Positions 8,510 through 18,375 of a stretch of DNA of 64,000 bases are shown here, piece after piece. The stretch lies in NCBI RefSeq assembly GCF_947499295.1, contig NZ_CANMNP010000004.1, positions 276,391 through 340,390 on the forward strand. The letters are read 5' to 3'. The stretch comes from an uncultured Roseibium sp. GTDB taxonomy: Bacteria > Pseudomonadota > Alphaproteobacteria > Rhizobiales > Stappiaceae. The notes beneath the pieces were generated by a model. The model was not told the origin of the DNA, ran no database searches, and worked only from the letters and a program-made list of their open reading frames with translations. Within the stretch, counting starts at the first letter, position 1. Each line of letters begins with the position of its first letter. Position numbers and translations under genes: made by a program.

Positions 8510-9427
8510 ATGAAAAGTCTGAATTCCATACACCTCTCTGGTTTACGGGCCGTCGAGGCCGTCGGCCGTCTGGGCTCGATCAAAATCGCCTCGGAGGAAC
8601 TTGGCGTAACGATGGGAGCTGTCAGTCAACAGGTTCAAAGGACCGAAGCCCAGCTTGGCGTTCAGCTTTTTGAACGGCAAAACCGGATGCTGCTGCCAAC
8701 ACCTCATCTTCTGGCAATGCAGCCACATCTCACTTCCGCCATGTCTTCGCTATCGACTGCCATCGCCACCACGCAAAGAGGCCGTGAAGATGCACTGACC
8801 ATCTCAGTCGCGCCTGTCTTTGCCGGCAAGTGGCTGGTCTGGCACCTGAAGAAATTCAACCGCGCATTTCCGGATGTGCGTGTCCGGGTCGAGGCAACTG
8901 TTGACCTGGTCGATCCAGATGCCAGCGACGTGGACTTGTGCATTTGTGTTGGTGAAGGACCCTATCCGGGGCTGAACGCAGAAAAGCTGTTGAACCAGCG
9001 CGTTTTCCCTGTCTGCAGCCCAGCATTGGCAGATCAGATCAAAGGCCCTGAAGATATCGGCCGTTTGCCCATTATTCGTGACCCGGGCCAGATGTTTTCC
9101 TGGCAGACGTGGCTGGACCTTTTCAGTCTCGACGAGAGCATCCTTCAAGATGGGCCGACCTTTTCGGATGGCTCGCTGTGCCTTGACGCCGCCATTGCCG
9201 GACAGGGTGTCTTTCTTGCCTGGGAAACGTTAGCCGTTTACGCAGTGAAGTCCGGCCAGCTTGTCTCCCCGTTTCCACAAAGACCGGCAACCGGATTGGG
9301 ATACTGGCTGATCAGTGGCAAGAACGCGCCAAGAACCAAGGCGAAACAAGCCTTTGGTAGCTGGCTCAAGGAAGAACTCCAAACATCGATAGGCCGGCCA
9401 AAAGGGGCGGATGTGGTGAATGAGTAA
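8510..9427 (+). CDS. LysR-family transcriptional regulator, GcvA-like
   Basis: A 305-residue LysR protein with helix-turn-helix at about 8-65 (SGLRAVEAVGRLGSIKIASE, GVTMGAVSQQVQRTEAQLG) and a type-2 periplasmic-binding effector domain. The wording ISVAPVFAGKWLVWHLKKFN and FLAWETLAVYAV is typical of the GcvA/AmpR branch. This branch includes VtlR/LsrB, which controls small DUF1127 genes and AbcR small RNAs in Hyphomicrobiales. Here the divergent neighbour is a DUF1127-like gene about 130 bp away, so regulation of that gene and of itself is the simplest reading. The leader is AT-rich with a poor ribosome-binding site. Confidence 0.88.
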   Translation: MKSLNSIHLSGLRAVEAVGRLGSIKIASEELGVTMGAVSQQVQRTEAQLGVQLFERQNRMLLPTPHLLAMQPHLTSAMSSLSTAIATTQRGREDALTISVAPVFAGKWLVWHLKKFNRAFPDVRVRVEATVDLVDPDASDVDLCICVGEGPYPGLNAEKLLNQRVFPVCSPALADQIKGPEDIGRLPIIRDPGQMFSWQTWLDLFSLDESILQDGPTFSDGSLCLDAAIAGQGVFLAWETLAVYAVKSGQLVSPFPQRPATGLGYWLISGKNAPRTKAKQAFGSWLKEELQTSIGRPKGADVVNE

Positions 9428-9817
9428 GTTAAAGGCCGGCAATTGCCCCATCACTGCCAAAGTGCTGGTGACCTGCTCCTGCGATTGCCTTGCGCCTTTT
9501 CCGCTTGCCTTCCCCCGTTCATTCGGTAAATTGTCGGCCATGATCTACCGCATCGCACATATATGCCGTTCCGGCCAACCCAACCGCCTGTTGTCGCAGA
9601 CGGGTGCTTTTGTGCGTCTGCGTCAGCTGCAGGGGCCTGCTTGCGGGCGATTTATGCGCTAACGCGCTCTTCTTCCGGCGCTTTTCTATTCACTCGGGGC
9701 TCACGCAATAATGCGTTTGTGGCCGTGGCATTGTGCGCCATTATTCGTTAAAAGGTCCCGACTTTCAGTTTCGACACAGATGCGCGCAACTCAGCGCGAA
9801 CCGACCACCGAGCACGC
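9428..9817. other. Intergenic region upstream of pheS
   Basis: Nothing coding is supported here; the reading frames are short, lack ribosome-binding sites and resemble no family. It contains an AATAATG...CATTATT inverted repeat at about 9707-9743 just ahead of pheS, which could be part of the promoter region. I see no convincing T-box, attenuator or leader peptide. The transcript leading into pheS presumably starts here. Confidence 0.45.
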
Positions 9818-10900
9818 ATGTCCAATCTCGACACACTTGAATCCGAACTTCTGACCGCCATTGACGGTGCGAATGACGAAGCCACCCTGGAGGACGTCCG
9901 CGTCCATGCCCTTGGGAAAAAGGGCAAGATTTCCGAGCAAATGAAAACGCTTGGCAAAATGACGCCCGACGAGCGCCAGGTCATGGGGCCGGCGCTTAAC
10001 GGCCTCAAGGCCAAGATCACCGATGCCATTTCCGCCCGCAAGGATGTTTTGGCCGAAGCGGCCCTTGAGACACGCCTGGCGAGCGAAAAGGTGGATGTGA
10101 GCCTGCCGCTCCGCCCGGCAGCGGCCGAAACGGGACGCATCCATCCGGTTAGTCAGGTAATTGACGAGCTGACCGCGATCTTCGCGGATATGGGCTTTTC
10201 CATTGCCGAAGGTCCGGACATTGAAACGGACGAGCTGAACTTCACCGCGCTGAACTTCCCGGTAGGACACCCGGCGCGTGAAATGCACGACACGTTCTTC
10301 TTCAACGAGAAGACCGACGGCGACCGGCTGCTGCTGCGCACGCACACGTCTCCGGTTCAGATCCGCACTATGCGGACACAGGAACCGCCCATCCGTGTGA
10401 TCATTCCCGGACGGACCTATCGCTGTGACAGCGATCAGACACACACGCCGATGTTCCACCAGGTGGAGGGCCTTGTCATCGACAAGGGCAGCCATTTCGG
10501 CCATCTGAAATGGGTCCTGCGCGAATTCTGCAAGTCGTTCTTCGAGGTGGACGACATTAAGATGCGGTTCCGTCCGAGTTTCTTCCCGTTCACCGAACCG
10601 TCCATGGAAGTTGACATCCAGTGCGACAGGTCCGGCGGTGAAGTGAAAATCGGCCAGGGTGAAGACTGGCTTGAAATTCTTGGCTGCGGCATGGTGCATC
10701 CGAACGTCATCCGTAACTGTGGCCTCGATCCCGATGTTTATCAGGGCTTTGCCTGGGGCATGGGTATCGACCGGATTGCCATGCTGAAATATGGCATGCC
10801 GGACCTTCGGGCCTTTTTTGACGCGGATGTACGCTGGATACAGCATTATGGCTTCCGCCCGCTTGATCTGCCGACGTTGTTCGGTGGGTTGTCGAGTTAA
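9818..10900 (+). CDS. pheS: Phenylalanyl-tRNA synthetase alpha subunit
   Basis: A 360-residue class II synthetase alpha chain. The N-terminal coiled coil (about 1-90, with [17 protein letters not shown]) binds tRNA. The catalytic core carries motif 2 ([20 protein letters not shown]) and motif 3 ([18 protein letters not shown]). With PheT it forms the alpha2-beta2 enzyme that charges tRNA-Phe. The Ala/Gly position of the phenylalanine pocket lies in the segment [11 protein letters not shown], which looks wild type. The downstream gene is an orphan membrane protein and then pheT, probably one transcript. Confidence 0.98.
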   Translation: MSNLDTLESELLTAIDGANDEATLEDVRVHALGKKGKISEQMKTLGKMTPDERQVMGPALNGLKAKITDAISARKDVLAEAALETRLASEKVDVSLPLRPAAAETGRIHPVSQVIDELTAIFADMGFSIAEGPDIETDELNFTALNFPVGHPAREMHDTFFFNEKTDGDRLLLRTHTSPVQIRTMRTQEPPIRVIIPGRTYRCDSDQTHTPMFHQVEGLVIDKGSHFGHLKWVLREFCKSFFEVDDIKMRFRPSFFPFTEPSMEVDIQCDRSGGEVKIGQGEDWLEILGCGMVHPNVIRNCGLDPDVYQGFAWGMGIDRIAMLKYGMPDLRAFFDADVRWIQHYGFRPLDLPTLFGGLSS

Positions 10901-10929
10901 TTTTCTGGACCTTTGGGGGGCGATCATCC

Positions 10930-11583
10930 ATGTCACTGCTGACCCGGCTTTTTCTCGCAATAGCGCTTTCGTTTGCAGCTGTTTTGCCAGCGGTGGCGCA
11001 GACCACCGACAAGGACGCACGCGTTCCGACGCCGACATCCTTTTTGGAAGCCTGCGCTGACAAGATCGAAAGCCGTGGGCGACTGCGGTTCTGCGATACC
11101 TATTTTCGCGACAAACTCGGCACAGAAGCCGATTCGCTGCTGTATCTCAGAGACCGCATCACCCGCCTGAGGGCCAGCCATGAGGCAAGCTCCACGGAAA
11201 AGTATCAGAGCTTTCTTCAGGCGATCTATATCGTGGCCTTTCTGACCATCGCTTCGATCGTCCTGATTGCAAGTGACCGCCGTATCGGTGGAACGGCAAA
11301 ATGGGCGGGGCTCACCAGCACCGCGGCTCTTCTGGTGATGGTCGTGATCGTCGCCATGGGCTGGCTTGGAAAGTACCGCGCCGAATATGCGGCACAGTTT
11401 GAACTTGGGATCCTTCGCGACCGGATCGAGACGGAAGCAGCGCAAGCAATCGCGACCGGCAATCAGATCACCCCGGAAATGGTGCGCAGCTGGACCGAGG
11501 ACTTTTCCGACATCGGACGCCGCTTCGCGGTGACTTATGCCGACGCCACGCTGCTGCCAGAAGTTCACCGGTTGGGGAACTGA
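10930..11583 (+). CDS. Uncharacterised membrane protein between pheS and pheT
   Basis: A 217-residue protein that I do not recognise. It has an N-terminal signal or anchor (FLAIALSFAAVLPAVAQ), a soluble region with two cysteines (ACADKIESRG and RFCDTYF), two transmembrane helices (AIYIVAFLTIASIVLIA at about 98-114 and TAALLVMVVIVAMGWLG at about 130-146), and a charged C-terminal helix. It follows pheS by 29 bp and precedes pheT by 62 bp, so it is probably cotranscribed. GGGGGGCG at 10915-10922 serves as a ribosome-binding region. Its position suggests only shared expression; no enzymatic motif is visible and no role is proposed. Confidence 0.75.
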   Translation: MSLLTRLFLAIALSFAAVLPAVAQTTDKDARVPTPTSFLEACADKIESRGRLRFCDTYFRDKLGTEADSLLYLRDRITRLRASHEASSTEKYQSFLQAIYIVAFLTIASIVLIASDRRIGGTAKWAGLTSTAALLVMVVIVAMGWLGKYRAEYAAQFELGILRDRIETEAAQAIATGNQITPEMVRSWTEDFSDIGRRFAVTYADATLLPEVHRLGN

Positions 11584-11645
11584 CGGACGACTTGAACAGA
11601 TTTGCGGCCGGCTAACGCCGCATGACCGATTGAAGAGTAAAGACT

Positions 11646-14063
11646 ATGAAATTCACCCTGTCCTGGCTCAAGGACCATTTGGACACTGACGCCAGCCTGG
11701 AAGAGATCGTGGAACGATTGACCATGATCGGCCTGGAAGTTGAAGAAGTCACCAACAGGGCCGACCGGCTGAAACCGTTCAGGATTGCCAGGGTTCTGGA
11801 AGCTGAACAGCACCCCAACGCCGATCGTCTGCGCGTTCTGAAAGTGGATACGGGCGAAGGTGACCCGATCCAGATCGTTTGCGGGGCACCCAATGCCCGT
11901 GCGGGGCTGGTCGGTGTTCTGGGCAAACCTGGCGATTATATTCCCGGTCTCGATGTGACACTGTCCGTCGGCAAGATCCGCGATGTCGAAAGCTTCGGAA
12001 TGATGTGCTCCGAACGTGAGCTGGAACTTTCGGACGAGCATACAGGCATCATCGATCTGGCAGAAGACGCGCCTGTCGGTATGAGCTATGCCGAATGGGC
12101 CGGTCTTGACGAACCGGTCATCGAAATCGGCCTGACCCCAAACCGCCCGGATTGTACCGGTGTCTACGGCATTGCGCGCGATCTGGCCGCGGCTGGCCTT
12201 GGCAAACTGAAAGAGCGCAGCCGCGAACAGATCCGCGGCACCTACGCTTGTCCGGTCGATATCTCGCTCGACTTCGGCGATACAAAGGCCATGTGCAAGG
12301 CGTTCGGTCTTCGAATGGTCAAAGGCGTCAAGAACGGTCCGTCACCAAAGTGGCTTCAGGATCGCCTGACGGCAATCGGCCTTCGCCCGATCAATGCGCT
12401 CGTCGACATGACCAACTACATCACATTCGATCAGGGCCGCCCTCTTCACGTCTTCGACGCAGACAAAGTGCACGGTAATCTGACCGTCCGCCGTGGCAGG
12501 ACCGGCGAGAAGATCGATGGTCTCAATGGCAAATCCTACGACGTTGACGACACGATCTGTGTCATAGCCGATGACAACGGCGTGGAGAGCCTTGGTGGCA
12601 TACTTGGCGGCGAACCGTCCGGCTGTACCGAAGACACCGTCAATGTGCTGATCGAATCCGCCCTATGGGACGAAGACGACATTGCTGCAACAGGCCGTAA
12701 GCTTGGCGTCAATACAGATGCGCGTTATCGCTTCGAACGTGGTGTCGACCCGGACTACATGATGCCAGGCCTTGAATATGCGACACGCATGGTGATGGAT
12801 CTTTGCGGAGGTGAACCTTCCGAGACAATCCAGGCCGGTGCCGTGCCGGACAGCACAAATATCGTCGAATTCCCCTATTCGGAAGTGAAGCGACTGGCCG
12901 GAGTGGAATTCTCGCTTGCAGAAATCAATCTCGCGCTGAAGTCCCTTGGCTTCTGGATTTCCGGCTCCGGTGACACCGTGAAAGTGGCTGCGCCGAGCTG
13001 GCGTCCAGACATTGAAGGCAAGGCCGACCTGGTCGAGGAAGTTGTGCGTATCATCGGCCTGGAGCGGGTGCCGTTCACTCCGTTGCCGCGCACAGGCACT
13101 GTGAACCAGAAAGTGCTGACGACGAGCCAGATCCGGCGCAACAAGGCGCGTCGGGCCCTTGCAACACGAGGGTTCAACGAGGCCGTGACCTGGTCGTTCA
13201 TTTCTGCTGAACAGGCAGACCTGTTCGGGGGAGGTGCATCTGAGCTGGCGCTTGCCAATCCGATCTCGCCTGAGATGTCGGACATGCGCCCCAGCTTGCT
13301 GCCAGGTCTGCTGGCTGCTGCGCAGCGCAATGCGGATCGTGGTTTCGGCGATGTAGCCCTTTTCGAGGTTGGACAGATCTTCCTGGACGACACACCCGAG
13401 GGCCAGAAGATGGTGGCAACCGGCGTTCGTCGCGGGACTGCAAAACTTCAAGGGGCAGGTCGGCACTGGTCTGGCGCTGCATCAAACGTTGACGTCTTTG
13501 ATGCCAAGGCGGACGCCGAGGCAGCATTGGCGGCTATCGGCGCTCCAGTCGACAGATTGCAAATTTATACGGATGCTCCCGACAGCTTCCATCCAGGACG
13601 TTCGGGTTGCCTGAAACTTGGACCGAAGAATACGCTGGCCGTTTTTGGAGAAATCCATCCACGGCTCCTCCAGAAGCTCGATATTGAGGGCCCGCTGGTC
13701 GCATTCGAGATCTATCTGGAAGCCTTGCCACAGCCAAAAGGCAAAGGCGGACGCTCCAAGGGTGCAATGAATGCAAGCGATTTGATGCCAGTTCGTCGTG
13801 ACTTTGCATTCCTTGTCGGTAAGGAGGTTGTCGCGGAAACTCTGTTGAAGGCGGCCCGTGGTGCAGAAAAGAACCTGATCAGCAACGTGACCCTGTTCGA
13901 TATTTATGAAGGACAGGGTGTACCGGAAGATCAAAAATCTGTCGCCATAGACGTGATGCTGCAGCCGCGCCAGAAAACTCTGACCGACGAAGACATTGAT
14001 GCCGTCGCAAAGAAGATCATCGCCAATGTCGAAAAAGCGACTGGCGGGACACTGCGCGGCTAA
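11646..14063 (+). CDS. pheT: Phenylalanyl-tRNA synthetase beta subunit
   Basis: An 805-residue protein, the standard full-length PheT. The N-terminal EMAP-like tRNA-binding domain (about 40-150, with [19 protein letters not shown]) is followed by the B3/B4 editing domain, the B5 domain, the catalytic-like core, and the C-terminal anticodon-binding FDX-ACB domain (from about [12 protein letters not shown] to the end). The protein edits Tyr-tRNA-Phe and positions tRNA. It begins 62 bp after the orphan membrane gene. No anomaly is seen. Confidence 0.98.
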   Translation: MKFTLSWLKDHLDTDASLEEIVERLTMIGLEVEEVTNRADRLKPFRIARVLEAEQHPNADRLRVLKVDTGEGDPIQIVCGAPNARAGLVGVLGKPGDYIPGLDVTLSVGKIRDVESFGMMCSERELELSDEHTGIIDLAEDAPVGMSYAEWAGLDEPVIEIGLTPNRPDCTGVYGIARDLAAAGLGKLKERSREQIRGTYACPVDISLDFGDTKAMCKAFGLRMVKGVKNGPSPKWLQDRLTAIGLRPINALVDMTNYITFDQGRPLHVFDADKVHGNLTVRRGRTGEKIDGLNGKSYDVDDTICVIADDNGVESLGGILGGEPSGCTEDTVNVLIESALWDEDDIAATGRKLGVNTDARYRFERGVDPDYMMPGLEYATRMVMDLCGGEPSETIQAGAVPDSTNIVEFPYSEVKRLAGVEFSLAEINLALKSLGFWISGSGDTVKVAAPSWRPDIEGKADLVEEVVRIIGLERVPFTPLPRTGTVNQKVLTTSQIRRNKARRALATRGFNEAVTWSFISAEQADLFGGGASELALANPISPEMSDMRPSLLPGLLAAAQRNADRGFGDVALFEVGQIFLDDTPEGQKMVATGVRRGTAKLQGAGRHWSGAASNVDVFDAKADAEAALAAIGAPVDRLQIYTDAPDSFHPGRSGCLKLGPKNTLAVFGEIHPRLLQKLDIEGPLVAFEIYLEALPQPKGKGGRSKGAMNASDLMPVRRDFAFLVGKEVVAETLLKAARGAEKNLISNVTLFDIYEGQGVPEDQKSVAIDVMLQPRQKTLTDEDIDAVAKKIIANVEKATGGTLRG

Positions 14064-14080
14064 ATCGCAATGTAACAGGT

Positions 14081-14102
14081 GCTGCGCGGTCTTCCGCGCA
14101 GC
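14081..14102. terminator. Stem-loop after pheT
   Basis: A perfect 9-bp GCTGCGCGG/CCGCGCAGC stem with a TCTT loop, placed between the pheT stop and the convergent secreted-protein gene. There is no U-tract on either strand, so it is a bidirectional candidate terminator or RNA-stabilising hairpin rather than a certain intrinsic terminator. Confidence 0.4.
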
Positions 14103-14147
14103 AGCGTGGCTACGCCCGCCACTTCCGACACGGATGATCTGTTTGGC

Positions 14148-14486
14148 TTAGTTGTTGTTTTCGCGTGGCTCAACGCAAACACTGACACCGCAGCGCATCG
14201 TGTCCTTGGTCGGGACGGTCGTCGTTCTTACATTCTGCCCGGGAAAACACTGATTGCGGCTGGCGACATATCTGTCGAATTTGATCGGTCCGGATTTCAG
14301 ATTAATCGCGCCGAACCTGTTGATAAGGTCCGTTGTCTGCGCACATGTCAGCTGCGTCGTGTCCGGTTGCCGACGCGTTTGGGCCTCGGTTGAAGATGCA
14401 GTCCAAAGGGGCGCAAGCAACATACTCATCCCTACAGCCAAAGACCCTGCACTTTTTTGGTGTTTTTTTGTATTTTTCCCGCGCAT
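14148..14486 (-). CDS. Small secreted cysteine-containing protein, paralogue 1 of 3
   Basis: A 112-residue exported protein with a basic N-terminus, a hydrophobic core (AVGMSMLLAPLWTASS) and a likely cleavage near TEAQ. The mature part carries the motif set shared with the next two genes: LTCAQTTDLINRFGAI, FDRYVASRNQCFPGQ and PTKDTMRCGVSVC. Four conserved cysteines (in LTC, QCF, RC and VC) could form two disulphides in the periplasm. AGGAGAGG about 7 bases before the ATG supports the start. No known catalytic motif is present. The family is uncharacterised to me, and tandem paralogy is the main clue. Confidence 0.8.
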   Translation of the reverse strand: MRGKNTKKHQKSAGSLAVGMSMLLAPLWTASSTEAQTRRQPDTTQLTCAQTTDLINRFGAINLKSGPIKFDRYVASRNQCFPGQNVRTTTVPTKDTMRCGVSVCVEPRENNN

Positions 14487-14669
14487 TACAAGGCCTCTCC
14501 TGATCGTTCAGGCAAATAATACTATTCAGATGAGAATGATTACCCGAAGCGGATCATCCCTTTTCATATTTGTGAAAAGGGCAGGAAATGCAATGCCGAT
14601 GAGAAATTGAGCAGTGGGTATAAAGCCAATTCGGGTTCTGGGAGACGATTTTGCTCAGTGCTCAACCCA

Positions 14670-14999
14670 TCACCTGTTGTCCCTGTTTTGGAAACATCTG
14701 AAGCCGACGGCACACTTGGGATTGTCTTTTGTCGGTGCGTATCTTGCCCTGAGCGAGTTTGACCGGGACTCGCAGAACCCGGCGTTCGCCACAAATTTAT
14801 CGAAGGTGGCCGGACCAGTTGTCATTACGACACTGCCGCGTTCCTTGACCAGAGACTGCGCCTGAGAACAGGTCAACTGGCGCGTATCCGGTCTCCCGGC
14901 TTGCGCCATCGCGGCAGCAGAAGTCTGCAGGGTGAGAAAACTACTCACGACAAGAACGATTGTCTTCCTGCCGCAAGATCGACTGGCTTCAGAAACCAT
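14670..14999 (-). CDS. Small secreted cysteine-containing protein, paralogue 2 of 3
   Basis: A 109-residue paralogue. A signal peptide (KTIVLVVSSFLTLQTSAAAM, cleavage near AMAQ) precedes the shared core: LTCSQAQSLVKERGSVVMTT, FDKFVANAGFCESR and PTKDNPKCAVGFRC. A GTG at 15005 lies directly against the AAGGAG, so the ATG at 14999, 5 bases downstream of AAGGAG, is chosen. It is separated by about 180 bp from paralogue 1 and about 30 bp from paralogue 3, all on one strand, and is probably cotranscribed with the latter. The function is unknown. Confidence 0.8.
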   Translation of the reverse strand: MVSEASRSCGRKTIVLVVSSFLTLQTSAAAMAQAGRPDTRQLTCSQAQSLVKERGSVVMTTGPATFDKFVANAGFCESRSNSLRARYAPTKDNPKCAVGFRCFQNRDNR

Positions 15000-15029
15000 C
15001 TCCACTCCTTCAAACGCTGCAAAAAGCGT

Positions 15030-15374
15030 CTATCGATTGAATTCAAACGGGCTGGCACTATCACAGCGCTGCACCGTACACCGCCGTTTGTCCTTGGTCG
15101 GGATGTTGGCACGCACCAGGAACTCTCCCCGCTCACAAAAATTGCGGTTGGAGACATATCGGTCAAACGTATATTGGCCGGTGCTCATCACGACGGCTCC
15201 GCGCTGCTTGATCATCGATTGCGCCTGCGCACAGGTCATGGATGTCGACAGCGGCCTTCTTGACTGGGCCTCGGCGTCCAGAATGGTGGGAAGCAAAAGC
15301 GCAGATCCCGCAATGGCAATCGCAAAACACTTTCCCGCAGCGACGGCTGGAAACGAAACTGAAATTGGGCGCAT
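15030..15374 (-). CDS. Small secreted cysteine-containing protein, paralogue 3 of 3
   Basis: A 114-residue paralogue. A basic and hydrophobic leader (KCFAIAIAGSALLLPTILDA, cleavage near AEAQS) precedes the core: MTCAQAQSMIKQRGAVVMST, FDRYVSNRNFCERGEFL and PTKDKRRCTVQRC. The same four cysteines and the same spacing as in the other two copies are kept. The frame extends upstream to 15443, but CAGGACT before the ATG at 15374 gives a proper signal peptide. This is the first gene of the three in the direction of transcription. The conserved PTKD-x3-C ending is a useful family signature. The function is unknown. Confidence 0.8.
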   Translation of the reverse strand: MRPISVSFPAVAAGKCFAIAIAGSALLLPTILDAEAQSRRPLSTSMTCAQAQSMIKQRGAVVMSTGQYTFDRYVSNRNFCERGEFLVRANIPTKDKRRCTVQRCDSASPFEFNR

Positions 15375-15596
15375 CTCTAGAGTCCTGGTTGGCTTATCCT
15401 GTTGATGAGATGGCGTCATGCCTACCGCTGTCAAGCTCCGCAAGAGTGCCTAGATGTCGCTCGACTTTAACACCAGATTTTGGAATTGCCTGTGCGAGAT
15501 CGTTGCAAGGTCAGCAGGGAGAAGGTCCCGCCTGGCTTACCCGGCCTTCAGAATCGGATATGCTTTGGTTTCGTTTCTTGCCGATTGGTATCCCGA

Positions 15597-16235
15597 ATGA
15601 CACTTGAAGAACGAACTCCCGACTGGGAACGGTTGGGCGACCCCTATGCGTCAACAGAAGAAGAACGGCTCGCAGCACTGGTTGCGATCCTCCAGTCGAT
15701 CCCGCATGTCATGGACATTCTGGCAGCCGTGCGCGATCTCGGGCTGCCGGACGCCTGGCTTGTGTCCGGTGGCATATACCAGACCGTCTGGAACGTCATG
15801 ACTGACCGCCCTGCCCTTCATGGTATCAAGGATTTCGACATTATCTATTTTGATGGAAGCGACCTTTCCTACGAGGCCGAAGATGCTGTGATCAAAAGGG
15901 TCAACAGCGCATTGCCGGACCTTGCCAGGCTGCTGGAAGTCAGAAATCAGGCTCGTGTTCACCTGTGGTACGAGCAACGTTTTGGCCGGCCTTACCGGCC
16001 GCTTGATTGCGCGATGGACTCCCTGACAACCTATGCCGCACGCACGCACGCAGTTGCGGCCTGCCTGACAAGCGAGGGCACCCTAAAACCACACGCTCCC
16101 TTTGGTCTTGCCAACCTCTTCGCCATGCGCTTGGTTCCGAATTATGTACAGCCAAACGAAGAGACTTATGTTGAAAAGGCAAGTCGAATGAAAGAACTAT
16201 GGCCTGAGCTGACTATCGTACCATGGGCTAGATGA
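15597..16235 (+). CDS. Nucleotidyltransferase-like protein (NTP_transf_6/DUF925 family)
   Basis: A 212-residue protein with VSGGIYQTVWN at about 57-67 and GIKDFDIIYFD at about 78-88. This is the G-[GS]-x9-Dx[DE] pattern of the nucleotidyltransferase fold in DUF925 proteins, with a later basic RPYRPLDCAMDSL block. The family is predicted to be a nucleotidyltransferase but has no established substrate. The ATG at 15597 is chosen because homologous character begins there; the frame is open to 15480 without family-like sequence. It is isolated between the secreted paralogues and pabBC, and no operon partner is evident. Confidence 0.75.
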   Translation: MTLEERTPDWERLGDPYASTEEERLAALVAILQSIPHVMDILAAVRDLGLPDAWLVSGGIYQTVWNVMTDRPALHGIKDFDIIYFDGSDLSYEAEDAVIKRVNSALPDLARLLEVRNQARVHLWYEQRFGRPYRPLDCAMDSLTTYAARTHAVAACLTSEGTLKPHAPFGLANLFAMRLVPNYVQPNEETYVEKASRMKELWPELTIVPWAR

Positions 16236-16319
16236 GGGTAAGCGGATCTCAAGTTGCCATTCTGGTACAACAAGGCAAGAGGCTTCGCTCGTCTCACCAT
16301 TTGCACTTATCATCACTGT

Positions 16320-18176
16320 TTAACTGGCCTTACGCGTTTCGTGCACGGCACCTGATGGGCTAACACCACCTGTCAGTGCAACCTGACTGGTCAACAGCCT
16401 CGCCCTAACCAGGCCACGCACAGAGTTCCCCACGAAGATCTCGTCGGCCGTCTCCAGATCTGTCCGTCTGAGGTCAGCCTCAAAGGCAAGGCCACGCTCC
16501 AGAAGCCCTTCCCGGAAGGTTCCTGGCAGCAATCCATGCCGCAAGGCCGGTGTTATCAACCTGCCGCCCTTTTTGACAAACAGTGTCGTGTAGCTGCCTT
16601 CGGTGAGAAACCCCATTTCATTTTCAAACAGAACTTCCTGACAGCCTGTCTCTGCCTGATAGCGCGCTCTTGTATCGTCGAAGAACGCACGATGGGTGGT
16701 CTTATGATAGAGAAACCGGTTGCCGGGGTCGGTTGTCTCGCTGGCCAGAACCAGATTGAAGACGGTTTCCTCGTCCACTGGTGTCAGGGCCGTGGCCGTA
16801 ACGGATAGGCCACCTTCTGCATTGAGCAGCAGCCGCACACGCATATGACCGGCAAATCCGCTTGCTCGTGCTGCGAGGCTGGATCGTATTTCGGCCTCGT
16901 TGAAGGGAAAACCGAAATATTTAGCGGATTTCTCGAGACGTTGAAGGTGGCGTTCCAGCAACAAGAAGCCGTCGACAGGATCGAAGGCCAGCGTCTCCAA
17001 CAATTCAAAGTCAGGGAGGTCTTCGCTCATGAACCTGAGTTTCAGGGCGCATTCGTCATATTCAGGCGCAGCTCCGGAATCAAAGACAACACCGGAACCC
17101 GTTCCGGCTACTGCTGTTCCATCATCGCGTAGTTGAAGCGTTCGGATTGCAACGTTCAGCCGGAAATCTCCGCCGGGCTTCAGGTAGCCAATAGAGCCGG
17201 TATAGACACCCCGCGGACCGGACTCCAGATCATGTGCTATCTGCATCGCGCTCAACTTTGGGGCTCCCGTGATGGAACCACAGGGAAACAGACGGCTAAT
17301 AACTTCGCCAAAACCGACACTCGGTGGAACCCGCGCCTCGACCGTCGATGTCATCTGGTGAAGGCTTTGATAGCGTTCAACTTCACACAGTTTCGTCACG
17401 CGAACAGACCCTGTTTCGGAAATCCGCGACAGATCGTTTCGCATCAAATCAACGATCATTGTGTTCTCGGACCGTTGTTTTGGATCCGAGGCCAGGTCTC
17501 TGCTGATCCTCATGTCCTCGGAACCCGTTCTGCCCCTGGGTGCCGTACCTTTCATCGGTTTCGTGCGAAGACAGCTTCCGCTGCGTTCCAGAAAAAGCTC
17601 CGGCGACAAGGACACCACCGTTCTGTCGTTCATCCTGACAAGCGCGGCAAATTCAACGGGCTGTCTCCGCATGAGGTCCAGGAACAGTCTTTCTGCGGAG
17701 CCCCTGTGCGTGAACCGGGCACGCATGGTCAGATTGACCTGATAGATGTCGCCTTTGGCCAGATGCTCCCTGGCACGCTCAAACGCCTCACCGTATTGCG
17801 ACCGGTTCATGTCGAATTTCGGTGCCGGTATCTCCGCTCCCTGCCCAGAAGCGCTCTCGTTTAGAAAGGCCCTGGTTTCACCAAGGCTCAGCTTGGACGG
17901 TGCATCATAGAGCCCGAACCACATAAGCGGTTCGCCAGTTTCGACAAATCGATCCTGCAGCTTTTTTTCAAAGGCATAGCCAAGCTCATACGCCAGAAAG
18001 CCGGCGGCAAATCTGCCTTCGTTCTGAGCGGTTTCGAGCCTCGACAGACAGCCGGGTACTTCGTCCAAACGCGTGCAGGAGACGACTTCAGAGGGTTTTT
18101 TGAACAAAAGCGCGGATTTCTGCTTGAGGAGATCGACAAGCAGGATTGATCCTGGCTGCAACGCGCTCGCTGACAT
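16320..18176 (-). CDS. pabB: Fused aminodeoxychorismate synthase component I / aminodeoxychorismate lyase
   Basis: A 618-residue bifunctional folate-pathway enzyme. The N-terminal 400 residues are PabB: SLSPELFLE, KGTAPRGRT, the chorismate-binding FPCGSITGAPKLSAM and YTGSIGYL. The last 210 residues are a PabC-type class IV PLP enzyme: LLLERHLQRLEKSA, the PLP-lysine region YHKTTHRAFFD, FLTEGSYTTLFV and LLPGTFREGLLE. PabB aminates chorismate with ammonia from PabA, and PabC eliminates pyruvate to give p-aminobenzoate. No glutamine amidotransferase (PabA) is nearby, so it must be supplied from elsewhere, for example TrpG. It appears monocistronic. Confidence 0.93.
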   Translation of the reverse strand: MSASALQPGSILLVDLLKQKSALLFKKPSEVVSCTRLDEVPGCLSRLETAQNEGRFAAGFLAYELGYAFEKKLQDRFVETGEPLMWFGLYDAPSKLSLGETRAFLNESASGQGAEIPAPKFDMNRSQYGEAFERAREHLAKGDIYQVNLTMRARFTHRGSAERLFLDLMRRQPVEFAALVRMNDRTVVSLSPELFLERSGSCLRTKPMKGTAPRGRTGSEDMRISRDLASDPKQRSENTMIVDLMRNDLSRISETGSVRVTKLCEVERYQSLHQMTSTVEARVPPSVGFGEVISRLFPCGSITGAPKLSAMQIAHDLESGPRGVYTGSIGYLKPGGDFRLNVAIRTLQLRDDGTAVAGTGSGVVFDSGAAPEYDECALKLRFMSEDLPDFELLETLAFDPVDGFLLLERHLQRLEKSAKYFGFPFNEAEIRSSLAARASGFAGHMRVRLLLNAEGGLSVTATALTPVDEETVFNLVLASETTDPGNRFLYHKTTHRAFFDDTRARYQAETGCQEVLFENEMGFLTEGSYTTLFVKKGGRLITPALRHGLLPGTFREGLLERGLAFEADLRRTDLETADEIFVGNSVRGLVRARLLTSQVALTGGVSPSGAVHETRKAS

Positions 18177-18310
18177 CTGTGTGGGCCGGTTCCGGAACTG
18201 CTCAAGACACTTGAGACGACTGTGCCATACATTTTGGGCGCGAATGTCTCATAAGAAGCGGCTCATGACATCCAAGCGACATCGGGTCAAGTTTTCAACT
18301 TCCGGTCTCC

Positions 18311-18345
18311 AAACAAAAAAGACCGGCTGGTGTCACCAGCCGGTC
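18311..18345 (-). terminator. Intrinsic terminator of the chemoreceptor operon
   Basis: On the minus strand a near-perfect stem GACCGGCTGGTG/CACCAGCCGGTC is followed immediately by TTTTTTGTTT. It lies about 30 bp past the chemoreceptor stop codon. The U-tract direction assigns it to the leftward transcript. Confidence 0.9.
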
Positions 18346-18375
18346 TCTTGTCTTGATCGTATTACCCTTGCAGCA

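Noticed and set aside
9420..9662. 80-residue frame overlapping the LysR end upstream of pheS
   Set aside because: It overlaps the LysR stop, lacks a ribosome-binding site and looks random.
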